64,000 bases of DNA from Asticcacaulis sp. (GCA_024707255.1 JANQAC010000001.1:124001-188000), one strand, 5' to 3'; counted from the stretch's first letter, positions 1-9,930 are shown. The notes: a model not told the origin generated them from the letters alone. Numbers and translations are program-made.

Positions 1-889
1 CCGCCTTGAACGCCCGATTGAAAGCCGACAGCGAATTGTAGCCGACTGCCAGAGCAAGGGCCAATATGGTGTCATCCTCATCGATGCGCGCCTTGAAGGC
101 GCTGATACGGTAGCTATTGAGCCAGGTGCTGAAATTGCGCTGGCCTTCGCCCAGATGGATAACCCGGCGCAGGCGGTGCTCAGGCACATCCAGGCGCCGG
201 GCCAGGCTCGATAAGGTCAGGCCGGGATCATCATAGACCTCGGCTATAACCTCACGAAGGCGGCGCAGCACCTGTTGTTCACGGTTGTCGAGCGGTGCCT
301 TCCGTTCGTGTGACGTAACCGCCAGATCGCCACCAAAGCCAACGGCCGCAAAGATCATAAGGCAGGTCAGTGCGGCGGCAGCCGGCACAGCCCAAATGGC
401 GCCGCCCAGGGTCGAGGCCAGGGCCACAACGGCACCCGTCAGGGCGGAGAACCCCAGAGCCCAGAAGCGGACATTCCGCCGAGCCACGACCAGATCATCC
501 GGCAGACCACGCCATACAATGATCGGCAATTCCAGAAACAGCCCCAAACTGAGCAGGTTCGACACAGCGCCTGTCCAGACTGGGGCGCCCGCCCGCACCG
601 CCAGTCCTGACGCCAGCAACAGGACCAGCAACGCTATCTCCATCCAGGGATGGCGCCGCGGCGCTTCAAATCCGGCGCGAATGGCGCGATTGCACGCCAA
701 AGGTGCCGCCAGAACGACGGGCAGCAGAAAACGCAGGGCCTCCGGAAAGGCGGCATGGAGAAAATAGGCCGCGCCTGACAGGAGGCTGAGAGCCAGTTCT
801 CCTCGTCCGGGCAATTGCGTCCGCCGCCAGATGAGCAGTCCCATCAGCAACTGGCATGAAGCCGCGGCTGGCGCCAGAATAGTCAGCAT
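1..889 (-). CDS. Membrane-anchored AraC-family transcriptional regulator (C-terminus cut by window edge)
   Basis: Translation from the ATG at 889 gives at least 296 residues with no stop before the window edge. The first ~190 residues are strongly hydrophobic, with about six potential membrane spans, and the C-terminal ~90 residues carry an AraC helix-turn-helix. Recognisable stretches are LTLSSLARRLDVPEHRLRRV and the second-helix signature VGYNSLSAFNRAFKA next to the edge. Membrane-bound AraC proteins of this shape usually sense an extracytoplasmic or membrane signal. The start codon overlaps the stop of the upstream esterase-like gene by one base (TGATG), so the two are probably translationally coupled. 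The ligand and targets cannot be read from the sequence. Confidence 0.82.
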   Translation of the reverse strand, partial: MLTILAPAAASCQLLMGLLIWRRTQLPGRGELALSLLSGAAYFLHAAFPEALRFLLPVVLAAPLACNRAIRAGFEAPRRHPWMEIALLVLLLASGLAVRAGAPVWTGAVSNLLSLGLFLELPIIVWRGLPDDLVVARRNVRFWALGFSALTGAVVALASTLGGAIWAVPAAAALTCLMIFAAVGFGGDLAVTSHERKAPLDNREQQVLRRLREVIAEVYDDPGLTLSSLARRLDVPEHRLRRVIHLGEGQRNFSTWLNSYRISAFKARIDEDDTILALALAVGYNSLSAFNRAFKA

Positions 890-1885
890 CAGGGCATCCA
901 GTCGAAGATCAGCAGTTTCGACATGCCGTCTGCCTTTACGCTGTCGCTGACCAGGAAGATACGGTATCCGGTCGCGGTTTTGACCGATGCGACACCTTCG
1001 AAATTATCGACCGGCAGGGGCGGCGTGATCTTGACAAGATCGCTGACTACGGTGAGCGTTTCGCCTTCCAGATGCAGCAGGCGCAGCACATTGCGCGGGC
1101 CGGTGATGGGGTCATAATAGCGATAGAGGCCAAGTATATCGTGATCGCGGCGTGGATCGCCGTAATCGACGACGGCCAGCGAGGTCATCATATAGAGAAA
1201 GCCAGGCGTAGCGGGACCGTGGATTTCGCTACAAGTATTGAGCGCGAGTCCGCAGCGCCAGAAGCCACCCCCTTCGACACCGATCAGCAGGGCATCGCCC
1301 TTCGGTTCCTGGATATAGGTGACCGCCTCCATGCCGAGGTTCGGCGGAAAGCTCGGCAGTCCACCCAATGGCAGGGTTTCGCCCGCCCGTTTCCAGGGAA
1401 CGACTTTTCCCGGTGCGGCAAATTTCATTACACGCTGATGCCCCTCGAAAGAGACATAGCGATCTCCGCTTAGCGGATCGACCGTCATACCCTCCGAGAT
1501 CGGCCTCATTCTTGTAAGCGAAACGTTTGCCATCCGAATCGAGCAAAGGATCGATTTCCAAAGGACTGTCGAGATAGCCGCCCTTGCCATCCTCCTTCAG
1601 CTCGAATTGCGCCATGGCGCCGAAATCGCTGACGGCTTCCGCTTTCAGCGTGTCGCCATCTGGAAACAGGTGCAGATCGGACAGGCCCACCAGTTCGGAT
1701 GTGCCTTTTGCCACCAGTTCATAACCACCGACATAGCGCACCTTCGGATTGACCGGTTTCGGGTCGCTGCCCTTCAAGGCACGAAAACTGACAGTGGGCC
1801 TTTGCAGATAGGGCAAGGGCTCGGCAGTGGCAGAGGTGGCGAGAAGGGTAAGACCAAGGAAAATGCTAGTTGAACTCTTCATCAT
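889..1885 (-). CDS. Esterase-like activity of phytase family protein, one-base frameshift
   Basis: Two overlapping frames together make one ~331-residue secreted protein. The N-terminal part begins with a signal peptide (MMKSSTSIFLGLTLLATSATA) and carries RYVGGYELVA and LVGLSDLHLF. The second part contains EGMTVDPLSGDRYVSFEGHQRV and a C-terminal NFEGVAS. These are the conserved blocks of the esterase-like phytase beta-propeller family (PF13449). The frame breaks near 1494, where removing one base from ctcggaggg restores ADLEGMTVDP, the expected family motif. I chose the ATG at 1885 over the TTG nine bases upstream. The true substrate is unknown; the family name reflects similarity, not a proven activity. 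It is coupled to the AraC gene downstream. Confidence 0.72.
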
Positions 1886-2129
1886 GGGCCGCAATTGCCT
1901 CTTCTACCGTCGCAAACCATTCAATATCTGGATTAGATATGAAGCTAACCAACATGTCTGCCTGGTAATGGTTATGCTGATCCATTGCCGCAACAGCATT
2001 ATCTTCATTCGCAAAGGTTGATAACTGCACGGCGAATAAATTGCGCCCGATCTTTTCCTGACAGATATAAATCTGCACACCGTCAGCCTTCGGTTTATAG
2101 ACTTTATGTTCCAGAAATAACTGTGTCAT
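1866..2129 (-). CDS. Small hypothetical protein, 87 aa
   Basis: An 87-residue soluble acidic protein starting MTQLFLEHKVYKPKADGVQI and ending IAAHDEEFN. It has no signal peptide, membrane span or motif I recognise. It lies 12 bp downstream of cobT on the same strand, and its last 20 bases overlap the start of the esterase-like gene. Base composition is more AT-rich than the neighbours, suggesting an acquired or fast-evolving gene. No function is proposed. Confidence 0.55.
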   Translation of the reverse strand: MTQLFLEHKVYKPKADGVQIYICQEKIGRNLFAVQLSTFANEDNAVAAMDQHNHYQADMLVSFISNPDIEWFATVEEAIAAHDEEFN

Positions 2130-2141
2130 GGGGCTAAAGAG

Positions 2142-4001
2142 TTATTTCTCTTCGAAGAGTTCAGTCAGTTTGTCCATAAGCCCGCCGGCCAGATGCTCGA
2201 CATCGATCAGGGTCAGGGCACGCTTGTAATAACGCGTCACATCGTGGCCGATTCCAATGGCGACCAGTTCCACATGCCTTCCGGATGCTTTGGGCGCCGT
2301 CTCGATATCAGTAATCACTTTGCGCAGATGGTTTTCGAGATAATGCCCGCTGTTTACGCTCAACGTCGAGTCATCGACCGGGGCTCCGTCCGAGATCACC
2401 ATCAGGATTTTGCGTTGTTCCGGCCGTCCCGCCAGCCGTGAATAAGCCCATTGCAGGGCCTCGCCGTCGATGTTCTCTTTCAACAGCCCTTCGCGCATCA
2501 TCAGGCCGAGGTTCTTGTGCGTACGGCGCCAGGGATTATCCGCCGCCTTGTAGATGATATGGCGCAGGTCATTAAGCCGCCCGGGATTGGCCGGCTTGCC
2601 CGCCCGCACCCAGGCTTCGCGTGACAGTCCCCCCTTCCAGGCCTTGGTGGTAAAGCCCAGTATCTCGACCTTGACGCCGCAGCGCTCCAGGGTCCGCGCC
2701 AGCACGTCGGCGCAGATGGCGGCCACCATGATAGGCCGGCCGCGCATAGAGCCGGAATTATCAAGCAACAGCGTCACCACCGTATCGCGGAACTCGGTGT
2801 CCTTTTCCTGCTTGAAGCTGAGCGGTGCGGAAGGGTCGGTGATCACGCGCGTCAGCTTTGCGGCATCGAGCACACCTTCTTCGAGATCGAACGACCAGGA
2901 ACGGCTCTGCTGGGCCAGCAGCTTTCTTTGCAGGCGATTGGCCAGGCGCGACACGACCGACGCCATGTTGGCCAGTTGCGCGTTCAGGAAACCACGCAAG
3001 CGCTCCAGCTCTTCCGGATCGCACAGTTCCTCGGCGGTGATGACCTCATCAAACTGCTTGGTATAGACCTCGTAGTCCTTCTTGACGTTGGCTTCCGGCT
3101 GGTCATTCTCGCGGCGCTCGGCCTCACCGGCTTCGCCATCAGGCGTCTCATCGGTTGAGGACTCTGAGGCCATCTGCGGGTCGCCCTGCATCTGGGTGTA
3201 GTCGTCCTCGCCCTCCTGCGGCTGGTCCTGGCCGGTCTGTTCCTCCGGCTGATCCTGTTGCGACTGGCTGTCGTCCTGCTCGTCCTTTTCCGGGGCGTCT
3301 TCCTTCGGGCTGTCGCCTTCGCTCTCGCCCTCCTCGCCTTCGTCCTTCTCGTCCTCGGCGTCCTGGCTGTCGTCCTTTAGGTCGAGCGCCGTCAGGATAT
3401 GGCGCGCCTGTTTGTTGAACGTTTTCTGGTCGTGGATCAGGCTGGCCAGCTTTTCCAGTCCGTCGCCAGTCTTTTCCTCGATCTCGGCGCGCAGCAGATT
3501 GACCACGCGCTGCACCGATTGTGGAATCGGATCGCCGGTGACCGCTTCGCGCGCCATCAGACCGAGGATTTCCGGCAGGCCGATCTCGTCCTTGTCTTCC
3601 TTGCGATAGAGGCCCGACCGTTCGAGATCGGCTTCCTGAGCCGCCAGCAGATTGCTGCGTACGCCCATCATGGCGCGGGCACCGATCGCTTCCAGCCGGG
3701 CTTCTTCCAACGCATCGAAGGCATCAGCGCTGATATCGTCACGCGGACGCGCACGGGCATGAAGAGCGTCGTCGTGGTGGGCACGTTTCAACGCTAACCG
3801 GTCAGCCTGGCCACGCACACGCTGGGCCAGTTTCGGCGCCAGATCACGCGGCGGATGCGGCAGGATCAGCTTGTTGCCATCGATACGTGGGCCATCGGAA
3901 CCGAAGACCACCTCCAGCTCAGCATCCTCCGCCAGCGCCCGGGTGGAATGCACCAGCGCTTTCTTGAACGGTTCGGACAGGATGGTCGGCTTGTTGGCCA
4001 T
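2142..4001 (-). CDS. cobT: Aerobic cobaltochelatase subunit CobT
   Basis: A 619-residue protein matching CobT, which with CobS forms the AAA+ ring that drives CobN to insert cobalt into hydrogenobyrinic acid a,c-diamide in the aerobic cobalamin pathway. Residues ~205-310 form the long Asp/Glu/Gln-rich linker typical of CobT. The C-terminal third is a von Willebrand A domain with the MIDAS motif DNSGSM at 414-419 and [10 protein letters not shown] further on. Length agrees with the family (~600-640 aa). It follows cobS on the same strand after a 158-bp gap filled by a dispersed repeat. No cobN or other cob gene is visible in the window. Confidence 0.96.
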   Translation of the reverse strand: MANKPTILSEPFKKALVHSTRALAEDAELEVVFGSDGPRIDGNKLILPHPPRDLAPKLAQRVRGQADRLALKRAHHDDALHARARPRDDISADAFDALEEARLEAIGARAMMGVRSNLLAAQEADLERSGLYRKEDKDEIGLPEILGLMAREAVTGDPIPQSVQRVVNLLRAEIEEKTGDGLEKLASLIHDQKTFNKQARHILTALDLKDDSQDAEDEKDEGEEGESEGDSPKEDAPEKDEQDDSQSQQDQPEEQTGQDQPQEGEDDYTQMQGDPQMASESSTDETPDGEAGEAERRENDQPEANVKKDYEVYTKQFDEVITAEELCDPEELERLRGFLNAQLANMASVVSRLANRLQRKLLAQQSRSWSFDLEEGVLDAAKLTRVITDPSAPLSFKQEKDTEFRDTVVTLLLDNSGSMRGRPIMVAAICADVLARTLERCGVKVEILGFTTKAWKGGLSREAWVRAGKPANPGRLNDLRHIIYKAADNPWRRTHKNLGLMMREGLLKENIDGEALQWAYSRLAGRPEQRKILMVISDGAPVDDSTLSVNSGHYLENHLRKVITDIETAPKASGRHVELVAIGIGHDVTRYYKRALTLIDVEHLAGGLMDKLTELFEEK

Positions 4002-4014
4002 GGGGCTTTAGCGT

Positions 4015-4157
4015 CTTTCTCCTCCCCTGCGTTAGCGGGGGGAGGTGGCGGGCTTGTCCCGCCGGAGGGGGCAAGACGGACGGCGGGGTCGCCCCCTCCG
4101 TCACGGACTTCGCCGTGACACCTCCCCCGCTTCGCCAAGGCTCGCAAGGGAGGAAAA
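4015..4157. repeat. Dispersed palindromic intergenic repeat (CCTCCCC/GGGGGAGG type), copy 1
   Basis: The cobS-cobT gap is filled with GC-rich inverted repeats: cctcccc...ggggggagg at the left, a tcacgg...ccgtga dyad in the middle and cacctccccc...gggagg at the right. The same theme recurs at 22190-22330 and 28741-28825, so it looks like a mobile REP-like family rather than a gene-specific signal. Transcribed, it would fold strongly and could separate cobS from cobT messages. Confidence 0.65.
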
Positions 4158-4159
4158 GA

Positions 4160-5161
4160 TTAGATGACCTTCACCTTCAGCGCCGATTCCTTCACATCGG
4201 TGCCGAAGGCGCGCTGGTAGAACTCGGCCAGGGTATGGCGCTCCAGTTCATCGCTCTTGTTGAGGAAGGAAAGGCGAAAGGCCAGTTCGGGATCATTGTT
4301 GAAAATCAGGGTGTTCTGCGCCCAGGTGATGACCGTCCGCGGCGACATGACTGTGGAGATATCGCCATTGGCGAAGGCCGAGCGCGACATGTCAGCCACG
4401 CGCACCATGGCGTCGATCATGCCCTTCTTTTCTGGCGTATTGAATTCCGGCACCTTGGCCAGCACGATCTCGACCTCGGCCTCGTGGCTGAGATAGTTGA
4501 GCGTGGTCACCAGCGACCAGCGGTCCATCTGGCCCTGGTTGATCTGCTGGGTACCGTGGTAGAGGCCGGTGGTATCGCCGAGACCAATCGTATTGGTGGT
4601 GGCGAACAGGCGGAAATATGGGTTCGGCTTGATCACCTTGTTCTGGTCGAGCAGGGTCAGGCGGCCCTGCGCTTCCAGCACGCGCTGGATGACGAACATC
4701 ACGTCCGGGCGGCCGGCATCGTATTCATCGAACACCAGGGCCACCGGGCGCTGCAAGGCCCACGGCAGAATACCTTCCTTGAACTCGGTCACCTGCTGGC
4801 CATCCTTCAAGACGATGGCGTCCTTGCCGATAAGGTCGATCCGGCTGACATGGCTGTCGAGGTTGACGCGGACCAGCGGCCAGTTCAGGCGCGCGGCGAT
4901 CTGCTCGATATGGGTCGACTTGCCGGTGCCGTGGAAGCCTTGCACCATGACGCGGCGATCGAAAGCGAAGCCGGCGCAGATGGCCTGGGTCGTCTGCGGA
5001 TCGAAACGGTAGGCCGTGTCGATATCCGGCACATGTGGATCACGGTGCGTGAAGGCCGGCACCTGCATGTCGATATCGATGCCGAACACATCGCGGACAT
5101 TGACCTTTTTATCAGGCACATGGGACAGCAGCGGATCAGGATATTCAAGCTCGGCGGACAT
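4160..5161 (-). CDS. cobS: Aerobic cobaltochelatase subunit CobS
   Basis: A 333-residue AAA+ ATPase, the usual CobS length. The Walker A motif GFHGTGKST is at residues 75-83 and the Walker B motif ALVFDEYD at 141-148; [20 protein letters not shown] and [12 protein letters not shown] are further CobS hallmarks. CobS hydrolyses ATP and, together with CobT, powers cobalt chelation by CobN in aerobic B12 synthesis in the cytoplasm. The gene is upstream of cobT on the same strand. A GC-rich hairpin (ttcgcgccgcgcgaa) followed by six T lies near 5233-5255, reading plus. Confidence 0.96.
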   Translation of the reverse strand: MSAELEYPDPLLSHVPDKKVNVRDVFGIDIDMQVPAFTHRDPHVPDIDTAYRFDPQTTQAICAGFAFDRRVMVQGFHGTGKSTHIEQIAARLNWPLVRVNLDSHVSRIDLIGKDAIVLKDGQQVTEFKEGILPWALQRPVALVFDEYDAGRPDVMFVIQRVLEAQGRLTLLDQNKVIKPNPYFRLFATTNTIGLGDTTGLYHGTQQINQGQMDRWSLVTTLNYLSHEAEVEIVLAKVPEFNTPEKKGMIDAMVRVADMSRSAFANGDISTVMSPRTVITWAQNTLIFNNDPELAFRLSFLNKSDELERHTLAEFYQRAFGTDVKESALKVKVI

Positions 5162-5258
5162 ATAATCAGGCTTTCGGCGGCAAGGGTGTACGGGTTTCAG
5201 CTAAGACTTTAGCCCTCAGGAAACAACCCGTAATTTCGCGCCGCGCGAAGTTTTTTGC

Positions 5259-5726
5259 TTAAGGCTCGTCCGGGTACTGATAGCTGACCAGCTTGTCGAG
5301 AAACGGCGCCGCTTCAATATCCTCCATAGTGGTGCGGGCCGGCCAGTTATTGACATGATCGAGCCAGCCGATGCGCGCTTCCATGCCGTACTGGATACGC
5401 GGCTCCAGCACTTCGGGATGATCGAAGGCGCCGATGGAAATCGCCATGCCGTCTGGCGCCTCATAGGTCAGGGGCGTGCCGCAGTCTGGGCAGAAACCGC
5501 GATTGACCAGGTTGGACGAGGCAAAGCGTTTCGGCTCGGCCTTCGCCCAGTGGAAATCCGTGCCGCGCACCGAGACCAGTGGCGCGAAGACATTGCCGAA
5601 CGCTTTCTGGCACATGCGGCAATGGCAGATGGAGGCATCCGGCAAGGGACCGGTCACTTCAAAACGGATGGCGCCGCACTGGCAGCCGCCTTTCAGAATT
5701 GTGTTCATGAGCGTCTTCATACGCAT
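5259..5726 (-). CDS. GFA family (CENP-V/GFA domain) protein
   Basis: A 155-residue protein with the zinc-binding pattern of the GFA family (PF04828): GGCQCGAIRFEVTG near the N-terminus, CHCRMCQK, and GFCPDCGTPLTY. Family members bind two zinc ions; some act as S-(hydroxymethyl)glutathione synthases, but most are uncharacterised, so no reaction is assigned. The start is ambiguous between ATG codons at 5726, 5720 and 5708; none has a clear ribosome binding site. It is divergent from the GNAT gene at 5772. Confidence 0.88.
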   Translation of the reverse strand: MRMKTLMNTILKGGCQCGAIRFEVTGPLPDASICHCRMCQKAFGNVFAPLVSVRGTDFHWAKAEPKRFASSNLVNRGFCPDCGTPLTYEAPDGMAISIGAFDHPEVLEPRIQYGMEARIGWLDHVNNWPARTTMEDIEAAPFLDKLVSYQYPDEP

Positions 5727-5771
5727 TTATAGCGCAATATTCCGGCAGCAGCCGCATCTCTTTTCTGCTAG

Positions 5772-6494
5772 ATGCCCTCCATGAAAATCACTGAACTGGA
5801 CAATCCCGCCTGGTCGGCCCTCACCGGCCGTCATTCCCATCTGGCCATTGGCGATGGCCCGGTGCGGCGCTATCCGGCCGAGATCTCCCCTTTCGCCGCT
5901 ATTGAAACACCCGACGCTCTGCCGGTTCTGGCCGAACGCATGGCCGAGGGCGAAACAGCCGTGTTATGGTCGCCGGAAGAACTGGACACACCGGAAGGCC
6001 TGGATCTGCTGGTGCATTTCCCAATCCTGCAAATGGCGGGCTATGACTTCCGGGCCGCCGGTGTGGCTGATGACGCCCAGGCGCTGACGGCTGGGAATGT
6101 GGACGAGATGATCGCCTTGACCACCCTGATGAAGCCAGGCCCGTTCGGTGCGCGCACCATCGAGATGGGCAGCTATATCGGCGTGTTCGCAGAGGGCCAA
6201 CTGGTGGCCATGGCCGGCGAGCGCATGAAGCCGGCGGATTTCACCGAGATCAGCGCCATCTGCGTCCATCCGGATTTTCAGGGCCGCGGCCATGCCCGCC
6301 GCCTGACCTCGATCCTGGGCAAGCGCATCGTCGCCGATGGCCGCGTGCCGTTTCTAAATGTTTTGCCGGAGAATACGCCGGCCATCGGGCTCTATGAAAG
6401 CCTGGGTTTTGCCCTGCGTCGACGGATGCACGTCCATCTGTTCCGCAAGCCGGGCGGAGACGTGGCTGATGATCCGTTCTTCAGCAGTTTGTAA
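5772..6494 (+). CDS. GNAT family N-acetyltransferase (FR47-like)
   Basis: A 240-residue protein whose C-terminal half is a GNAT acyl-CoA binding fold. The segment from EISAICVHPDFQGRGHARRL to NVLPENTPAIGLYESLGF contains the P-loop-like pyrophosphate motif Q-G-R-G-H-A (RxxGxG/A) and the usual final strand. The N-terminal half is characteristic of FR47-like members. The acceptor substrate cannot be deduced. An ATG nine bases downstream (MKITELDN) is an equally plausible start. It stands alone between divergent and convergent neighbours. Confidence 0.88.
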   Translation: MPSMKITELDNPAWSALTGRHSHLAIGDGPVRRYPAEISPFAAIETPDALPVLAERMAEGETAVLWSPEELDTPEGLDLLVHFPILQMAGYDFRAAGVADDAQALTAGNVDEMIALTTLMKPGPFGARTIEMGSYIGVFAEGQLVAMAGERMKPADFTEISAICVHPDFQGRGHARRLTSILGKRIVADGRVPFLNVLPENTPAIGLYESLGFALRRRMHVHLFRKPGGDVADDPFFSSL

Positions 6495-6611
6495 GTCCCT
6501 AACAGAGAAAACCGGGAGATTTGAGTCGAGTAGCAGGCGGCAAGCGACGGCTGTTGTATGCTTATACAGCCTAGCGCAGCCAACGCACTACACGGCCAAA
6601 GACCCTGGTTT

Positions 6612-7277
6612 TCAGGCTAGGGACATTTTTTTCAGGATCTTATACGCCTTGATGACCCGTTGTAGCTTGTCCTCGGCCGAACGGTCGCCGCCATTGTTAT
6701 CCGGGTGGCAACGCTTGAGCATTTCGGTGTAGCGCACACGGATTTGCTCAGCCGTGGCGCCGACTTCGAGATCGAGATCGGCAAAGGCGCCGCGTTCGAT
6801 CTTGCCGTACTGGCGTTCGGACTGCACACCCTTTTCCTTCATTGGGGCCGCGCCGGCGCCAAAAACACTATGCGGATCATAGAATCCGCCGGCCTTGGTG
6901 CCCTTGGTGGCGAAGTTTGCCGCTTCACGGCTGACGCGCGAAGCGCGGAAAGCCCAGGTCGGGCGGTCACCCGTGGCAATGGCCTCGCGGTGGCGGCGGG
7001 CCTCGCCTTCGCTCATGCCGGCGAAGAAGTTCCAGTTCTTGTTGTATTCGGCCGCATGATTCATGCAGAAATTATAATGCTCGTTCATCATTTCGCGCGA
7101 CTTTGGCGCCTTGGCCGTTGCGGCCTTGTGGCACTCCGGCCATTCGCACGGCTTTTCACCGGGCTTAAGTTGCAGCACGTCGTCTTCGGCACGACGTGTT
7201 TTTTCCTCGCCTTCCTTTGGCGGGCGAATACGCATATCCATGCCGAGACGCGGCTTGTACTTAAATCCTTCGCTCAT
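6612..7277 (-). CDS. J-domain (DnaJ-like) protein with N-terminal Cys/His-rich segment
   Basis: A 221-residue protein. The last ~60 residues form a J-domain with the diagnostic HPD tripeptide in RCHPDNNGGD, preceded by LEVGATAEQIRVRYTEMLK, so it should stimulate an Hsp70 (DnaK) ATPase. Residues ~40-80 contain CEWPECH and, about 30 residues later, FCMNH, a candidate metal site conserved in the alphaproteobacterial version of this protein as I remember it. There is no Gly/Phe region or DnaJ zinc finger, so it is not DnaJ itself. It is transcribed divergently from bolA, an arrangement seen in related genomes. Confidence 0.85.
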   Translation of the reverse strand: MSEGFKYKPRLGMDMRIRPPKEGEEKTRRAEDDVLQLKPGEKPCEWPECHKAATAKAPKSREMMNEHYNFCMNHAAEYNKNWNFFAGMSEGEARRHREAIATGDRPTWAFRASRVSREAANFATKGTKAGGFYDPHSVFGAGAAPMKEKGVQSERQYGKIERGAFADLDLEVGATAEQIRVRYTEMLKRCHPDNNGGDRSAEDKLQRVIKAYKILKKMSLA

Positions 7278-7348
7278 ATCTTGAAATATGATCCTTAAAT
7301 CTTAAAAGACGCTGACATCCGTTCCATACCCAGAAAGTGAGGCAGAAT

Positions 7349-7639
7349 ATGGGAATCATAGCCGACCGCCTGAAGGCGAAGCTCAACCAGGCTCTCGCCC
7401 CGCAGCAATTGGAGATTCATGACGACAGCGCCAAACATAGTGGACATGCGGGCGCGCGTGAAGGGGGCGAGAGTCATTTTTCCGTGCGTGTGGTATCCGA
7501 GCGCTTCGAAGGGCTGAACCGAGTGGCCCGCCAGCGCCTGATCAATACCACCCTGGCCGAGGAACTGGCAGGCCCGGTCCATGCGCTTTCCCTGCAAACC
7601 CTGACACCGGCCGAGGCCGAGACGCAGGACCGGACATAG
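7349..7639 (+). CDS. bolA: BolA family protein
   Basis: A ~96-residue protein starting at the internal ATG MGIIADRLKAKL. It shows the BolA class II KH-like fold: LEIHDDSAKHSGH, SHFSVRVVSERFEGLNRVARQRLI and a short C-terminal helix with HALSLQTLTP. The His in the SAKHSGH loop and the invariant His of HALS are candidate Fe-S ligands shared with a monothiol glutaredoxin. BolA proteins act in iron-sulfur handling and stress morphology. It is divergent from the J-domain gene. Confidence 0.9.
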   Translation: MGIIADRLKAKLNQALAPQQLEIHDDSAKHSGHAGAREGGESHFSVRVVSERFEGLNRVARQRLINTTLAEELAGPVHALSLQTLTPAEAETQDRT

Positions 7640-7669
7640 CGACTTGACGCGCCGCACCAAACGCCCTAG

Positions 7670-7842
7670 TGCGGCCCTGTGCCAATGGTGCCCGCGCGTC
7701 AAACCCGCGGGATAATAGGGAATCGGGTTGAAATCCCGGACTGTCCCCGCAACTGTAAGCGCCGAGCGAGCGACACATGTCACTGGTCATTACCGGGAAG
7801 ACGTCGTCCGCGTTCGAGGTGCGAGTCAGGAGACCTGCCTTG
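7670..7842 (+). promoter_or_regulatory. Cobalamin (B12) riboswitch
   Basis: The leader carries the conserved AdoCbl aptamer blocks in order: gtgcc..., gggaat...ggttgaaatccc, the B12-box-like gactgtccccgcaactgtaa, a peripheral gcc...cactgg arm, and the closing gcgagtcaggagacctgcc. It sits 190 bp upstream of a BtuB-like receptor on the same strand. When cobalamin is bound, such switches reduce translation or transcription of the uptake gene. Confidence 0.95.
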
Positions 7843-7897
7843 GCTGTCGTCCTTTGCGTGGCCGGGAAGTGCAGCGCGAGCGGTTCAAGCCTCATGC

Positions 7898-7923
7898 CGA
7901 AAAGTGGATTGCCACTTTTCGGA
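7898..7923 (+). promoter_or_regulatory. Hairpin between riboswitch aptamer and btuB (candidate expression platform)
   Basis: An 11-bp perfect stem, ccgaaaagtgg / ccacttttcgg, with a 4-nt loop (attg), lies 55 bp after the aptamer and 110 bp before the btuB start. There is no T-tract after it, so it is not a canonical intrinsic terminator; it may protect or expose downstream RNA. Confidence 0.5.
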
Positions 7924-8033
7924 TAAACGTGACGGCGTCTGAAAAAACCGAGAGACGATACCTTGTGAGCCGTAACCGGCGCAGGCTTCGTCATGCGCGT
8001 TTACGGCTTTCGTTTCTGACTGAAAGACCGATA

Positions 8034-9896
8034 ATGCGTCATCGTAAAACCGCCCTTATCATCTCCACGACCCTGCTGGCTGTGCCCGTTTTCGCGCACG
8101 CCGATGAGGCACCGACGGAGATCATTGTATCCGTCACGCGCGAAACCCTCCCGGTTTCCAAGATCGGCCAGAGCGTCGATGTCCTGACCGATGCCGACAT
8201 CAAATCGTATCAGTCACTGTTCGTCGCCGACCTGTTGACGCACACGACTGACCTGAGCCTCGCCCGCAATGGCGGCCCCGGCTCGGCCACAACGGCTTCA
8301 ATCCGCGGCGCCGGCGCCGATCACACGCTTTACATGCTGGATGGCGTGCGCCTGAATGATCCGTCGCAGGTCGGCGGCGGCACCAATCTCGGCCTGGTCA
8401 GCACCGATGACGCGTCTCGTATCGAAGTGCTTCGCGGGCCGCTTTCCACCCTGTGGGGCTCAGGCGCCATGGGCGGCGTGGTCAGCCTCACCTCGCGCAC
8501 CCCCACCCGACCGCTGGAAGGCGATCTGCGCGTTGAAGGTTTCGATGAATATGGCTCGGCCCGCGCCGGCATTGGCGGCAAACGGGGCGGCCTGACCTGG
8601 CGCCTGTCGGGCAGCACCTACAATGATCGTGGTGTATCGACCTTCGCCGGCGGCACCGAAAAGGACGGCTTCACCCAGACCACGCTGAACGGCAAGCTAC
8701 GTTACGACATAAATGAGGCCCTCAGCCTCCAGGTATTTTCAACCACCAGCCACAGCCGCACCGACTTCGATGGGTATAACCCTCAGCCGCCCTATGATTT
8801 TACCGATACCGGCGATTTCGGCAAGAACGACACCACCCTGTCGGTTATAGCCCTCACCCATCGCTTCACGAAAGGCGAACAGGTTCTGTCAGTCAGCGTC
8901 ACTGACAATGACAGCAACAATTACAATCCCGACCATACGCCGAATTTCGTCGCCAATGGCCATATCGAGGCGGCCGACTATCACATTGGCTACCGCCTCA
9001 GCGACGCCACCCGTTTGCTCGGCGGCCTGAGCTATGAACGCGATACCATGCGCGTGGCCTATCCGGCGAGTTGGGATCCCAACCCCGTGCCGCTCAGGGC
9101 GGCTTCAACGCTTGCCAGCGTTTACGGCCAGGTGACGCACGATTTCGGCCCGCTCGACGTGGCCGTGAGCGCCCGTCACGACGATGCTTCGTCCTTCGGC
9201 GCCAATGACATCGCCCAGGTCACCGTCAATGCGCCGCTGGGCGATCGCTTACGCTTCCATGCCAGCGCCGGCCAGGGCGTCAAGGTGCCCAGCCTCTACC
9301 AACTCTACAGCGATTACGGCACGGACTCGCTGATTGAGGAGAAATCCATCACGCTCGATGGTGGTCTCGATTACGGCTTTGATGGCGGCCTGTTCAGTGT
9401 CAGCCTGTTCACCCGTTCGGTGCGCGATCAGATCGACTTCGTCTATGACGGCTGCCGTTCCGATCAACCCTACGGCTGCTACGGCAACATTGGCCGCACT
9501 GAGACCCGCGGCGTCGAGTTAGAAGTATCAAAAGACCTCACGGACACCCTGCGCCTACGTGGCAATTACAGCTTCCTGCACGCCCGTGACGGCAATGACG
9601 GCCTGTTGCCGCGCCGCCCGAACCAGATGGGCAGTATCGACCTGGCCTGGACCGCCACCGAGAAACTGAACCTGGGTCTTGGGCTGCGCCATGTGGGTGA
9701 AGGTCTAGACACGGCTTTTACGGGAATGCTGAAAGCCTATGACCTGGCTGACCTGCGTGCCGATTATGCGCTCAATGACACCTTAAGCCTCTACGGTCGT
9801 ATCGAAAATGCCGGTGATGCCCGCTACCAGACGGCCGGAGGCTATGGTCAAACCGGACGCCGGGTGTGGATGGGCATCCACGCCAGGTTCTTCTAA
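8034..9896 (+). CDS. btuB: TonB-dependent vitamin B12 receptor (BtuB-like)
   Basis: A 620-residue outer-membrane receptor. The start at 8034 is chosen because it gives a clean signal peptide (MRHRKTALIISTTLLAVPVFAHA); the frame stays open further upstream but runs through the riboswitch. A TonB-box-like EIIVSVTR follows the signal peptide. The plug contains SIRGAGADHTLYMLDGVRLND and EVLRGPLSTLWGSGAMGGVV, and the barrel ends in aromatic ARFF. The length matches BtuB (~600). The upstream cobalamin riboswitch makes corrinoid uptake the most likely role. It is convergent with moaC. Confidence 0.92.
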   Translation: MRHRKTALIISTTLLAVPVFAHADEAPTEIIVSVTRETLPVSKIGQSVDVLTDADIKSYQSLFVADLLTHTTDLSLARNGGPGSATTASIRGAGADHTLYMLDGVRLNDPSQVGGGTNLGLVSTDDASRIEVLRGPLSTLWGSGAMGGVVSLTSRTPTRPLEGDLRVEGFDEYGSARAGIGGKRGGLTWRLSGSTYNDRGVSTFAGGTEKDGFTQTTLNGKLRYDINEALSLQVFSTTSHSRTDFDGYNPQPPYDFTDTGDFGKNDTTLSVIALTHRFTKGEQVLSVSVTDNDSNNYNPDHTPNFVANGHIEAADYHIGYRLSDATRLLGGLSYERDTMRVAYPASWDPNPVPLRAASTLASVYGQVTHDFGPLDVAVSARHDDASSFGANDIAQVTVNAPLGDRLRFHASAGQGVKVPSLYQLYSDYGTDSLIEEKSITLDGGLDYGFDGGLFSVSLFTRSVRDQIDFVYDGCRSDQPYGCYGNIGRTETRGVELEVSKDLTDTLRLRGNYSFLHARDGNDGLLPRRPNQMGSIDLAWTATEKLNLGLGLRHVGEGLDTAFTGMLKAYDLADLRADYALNDTLSLYGRIENAGDARYQTAGGYGQTGRRVWMGIHARFF

Positions 9897-9930
9897 ACTA
9901 AGGTGGCGCGGCGCATAAACGCCGCGCCGC

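Noticed and set aside
4115..5212. 365-codon plus-strand open frame opposite cobS
   Set aside because: CobS on the minus strand has both Walker motifs and full length. The plus frame has no family features.
5232..5258. Terminator for cobS or the GFA gene
   Set aside because: The T-run follows the hairpin only on the plus strand, where no gene ends; it remains an unexplained hairpin.
7728..8033. N-terminal extension of the BtuB-like protein
   Set aside because: It would translate the cobalamin riboswitch; the ATG at 8034 gives a proper signal peptide.
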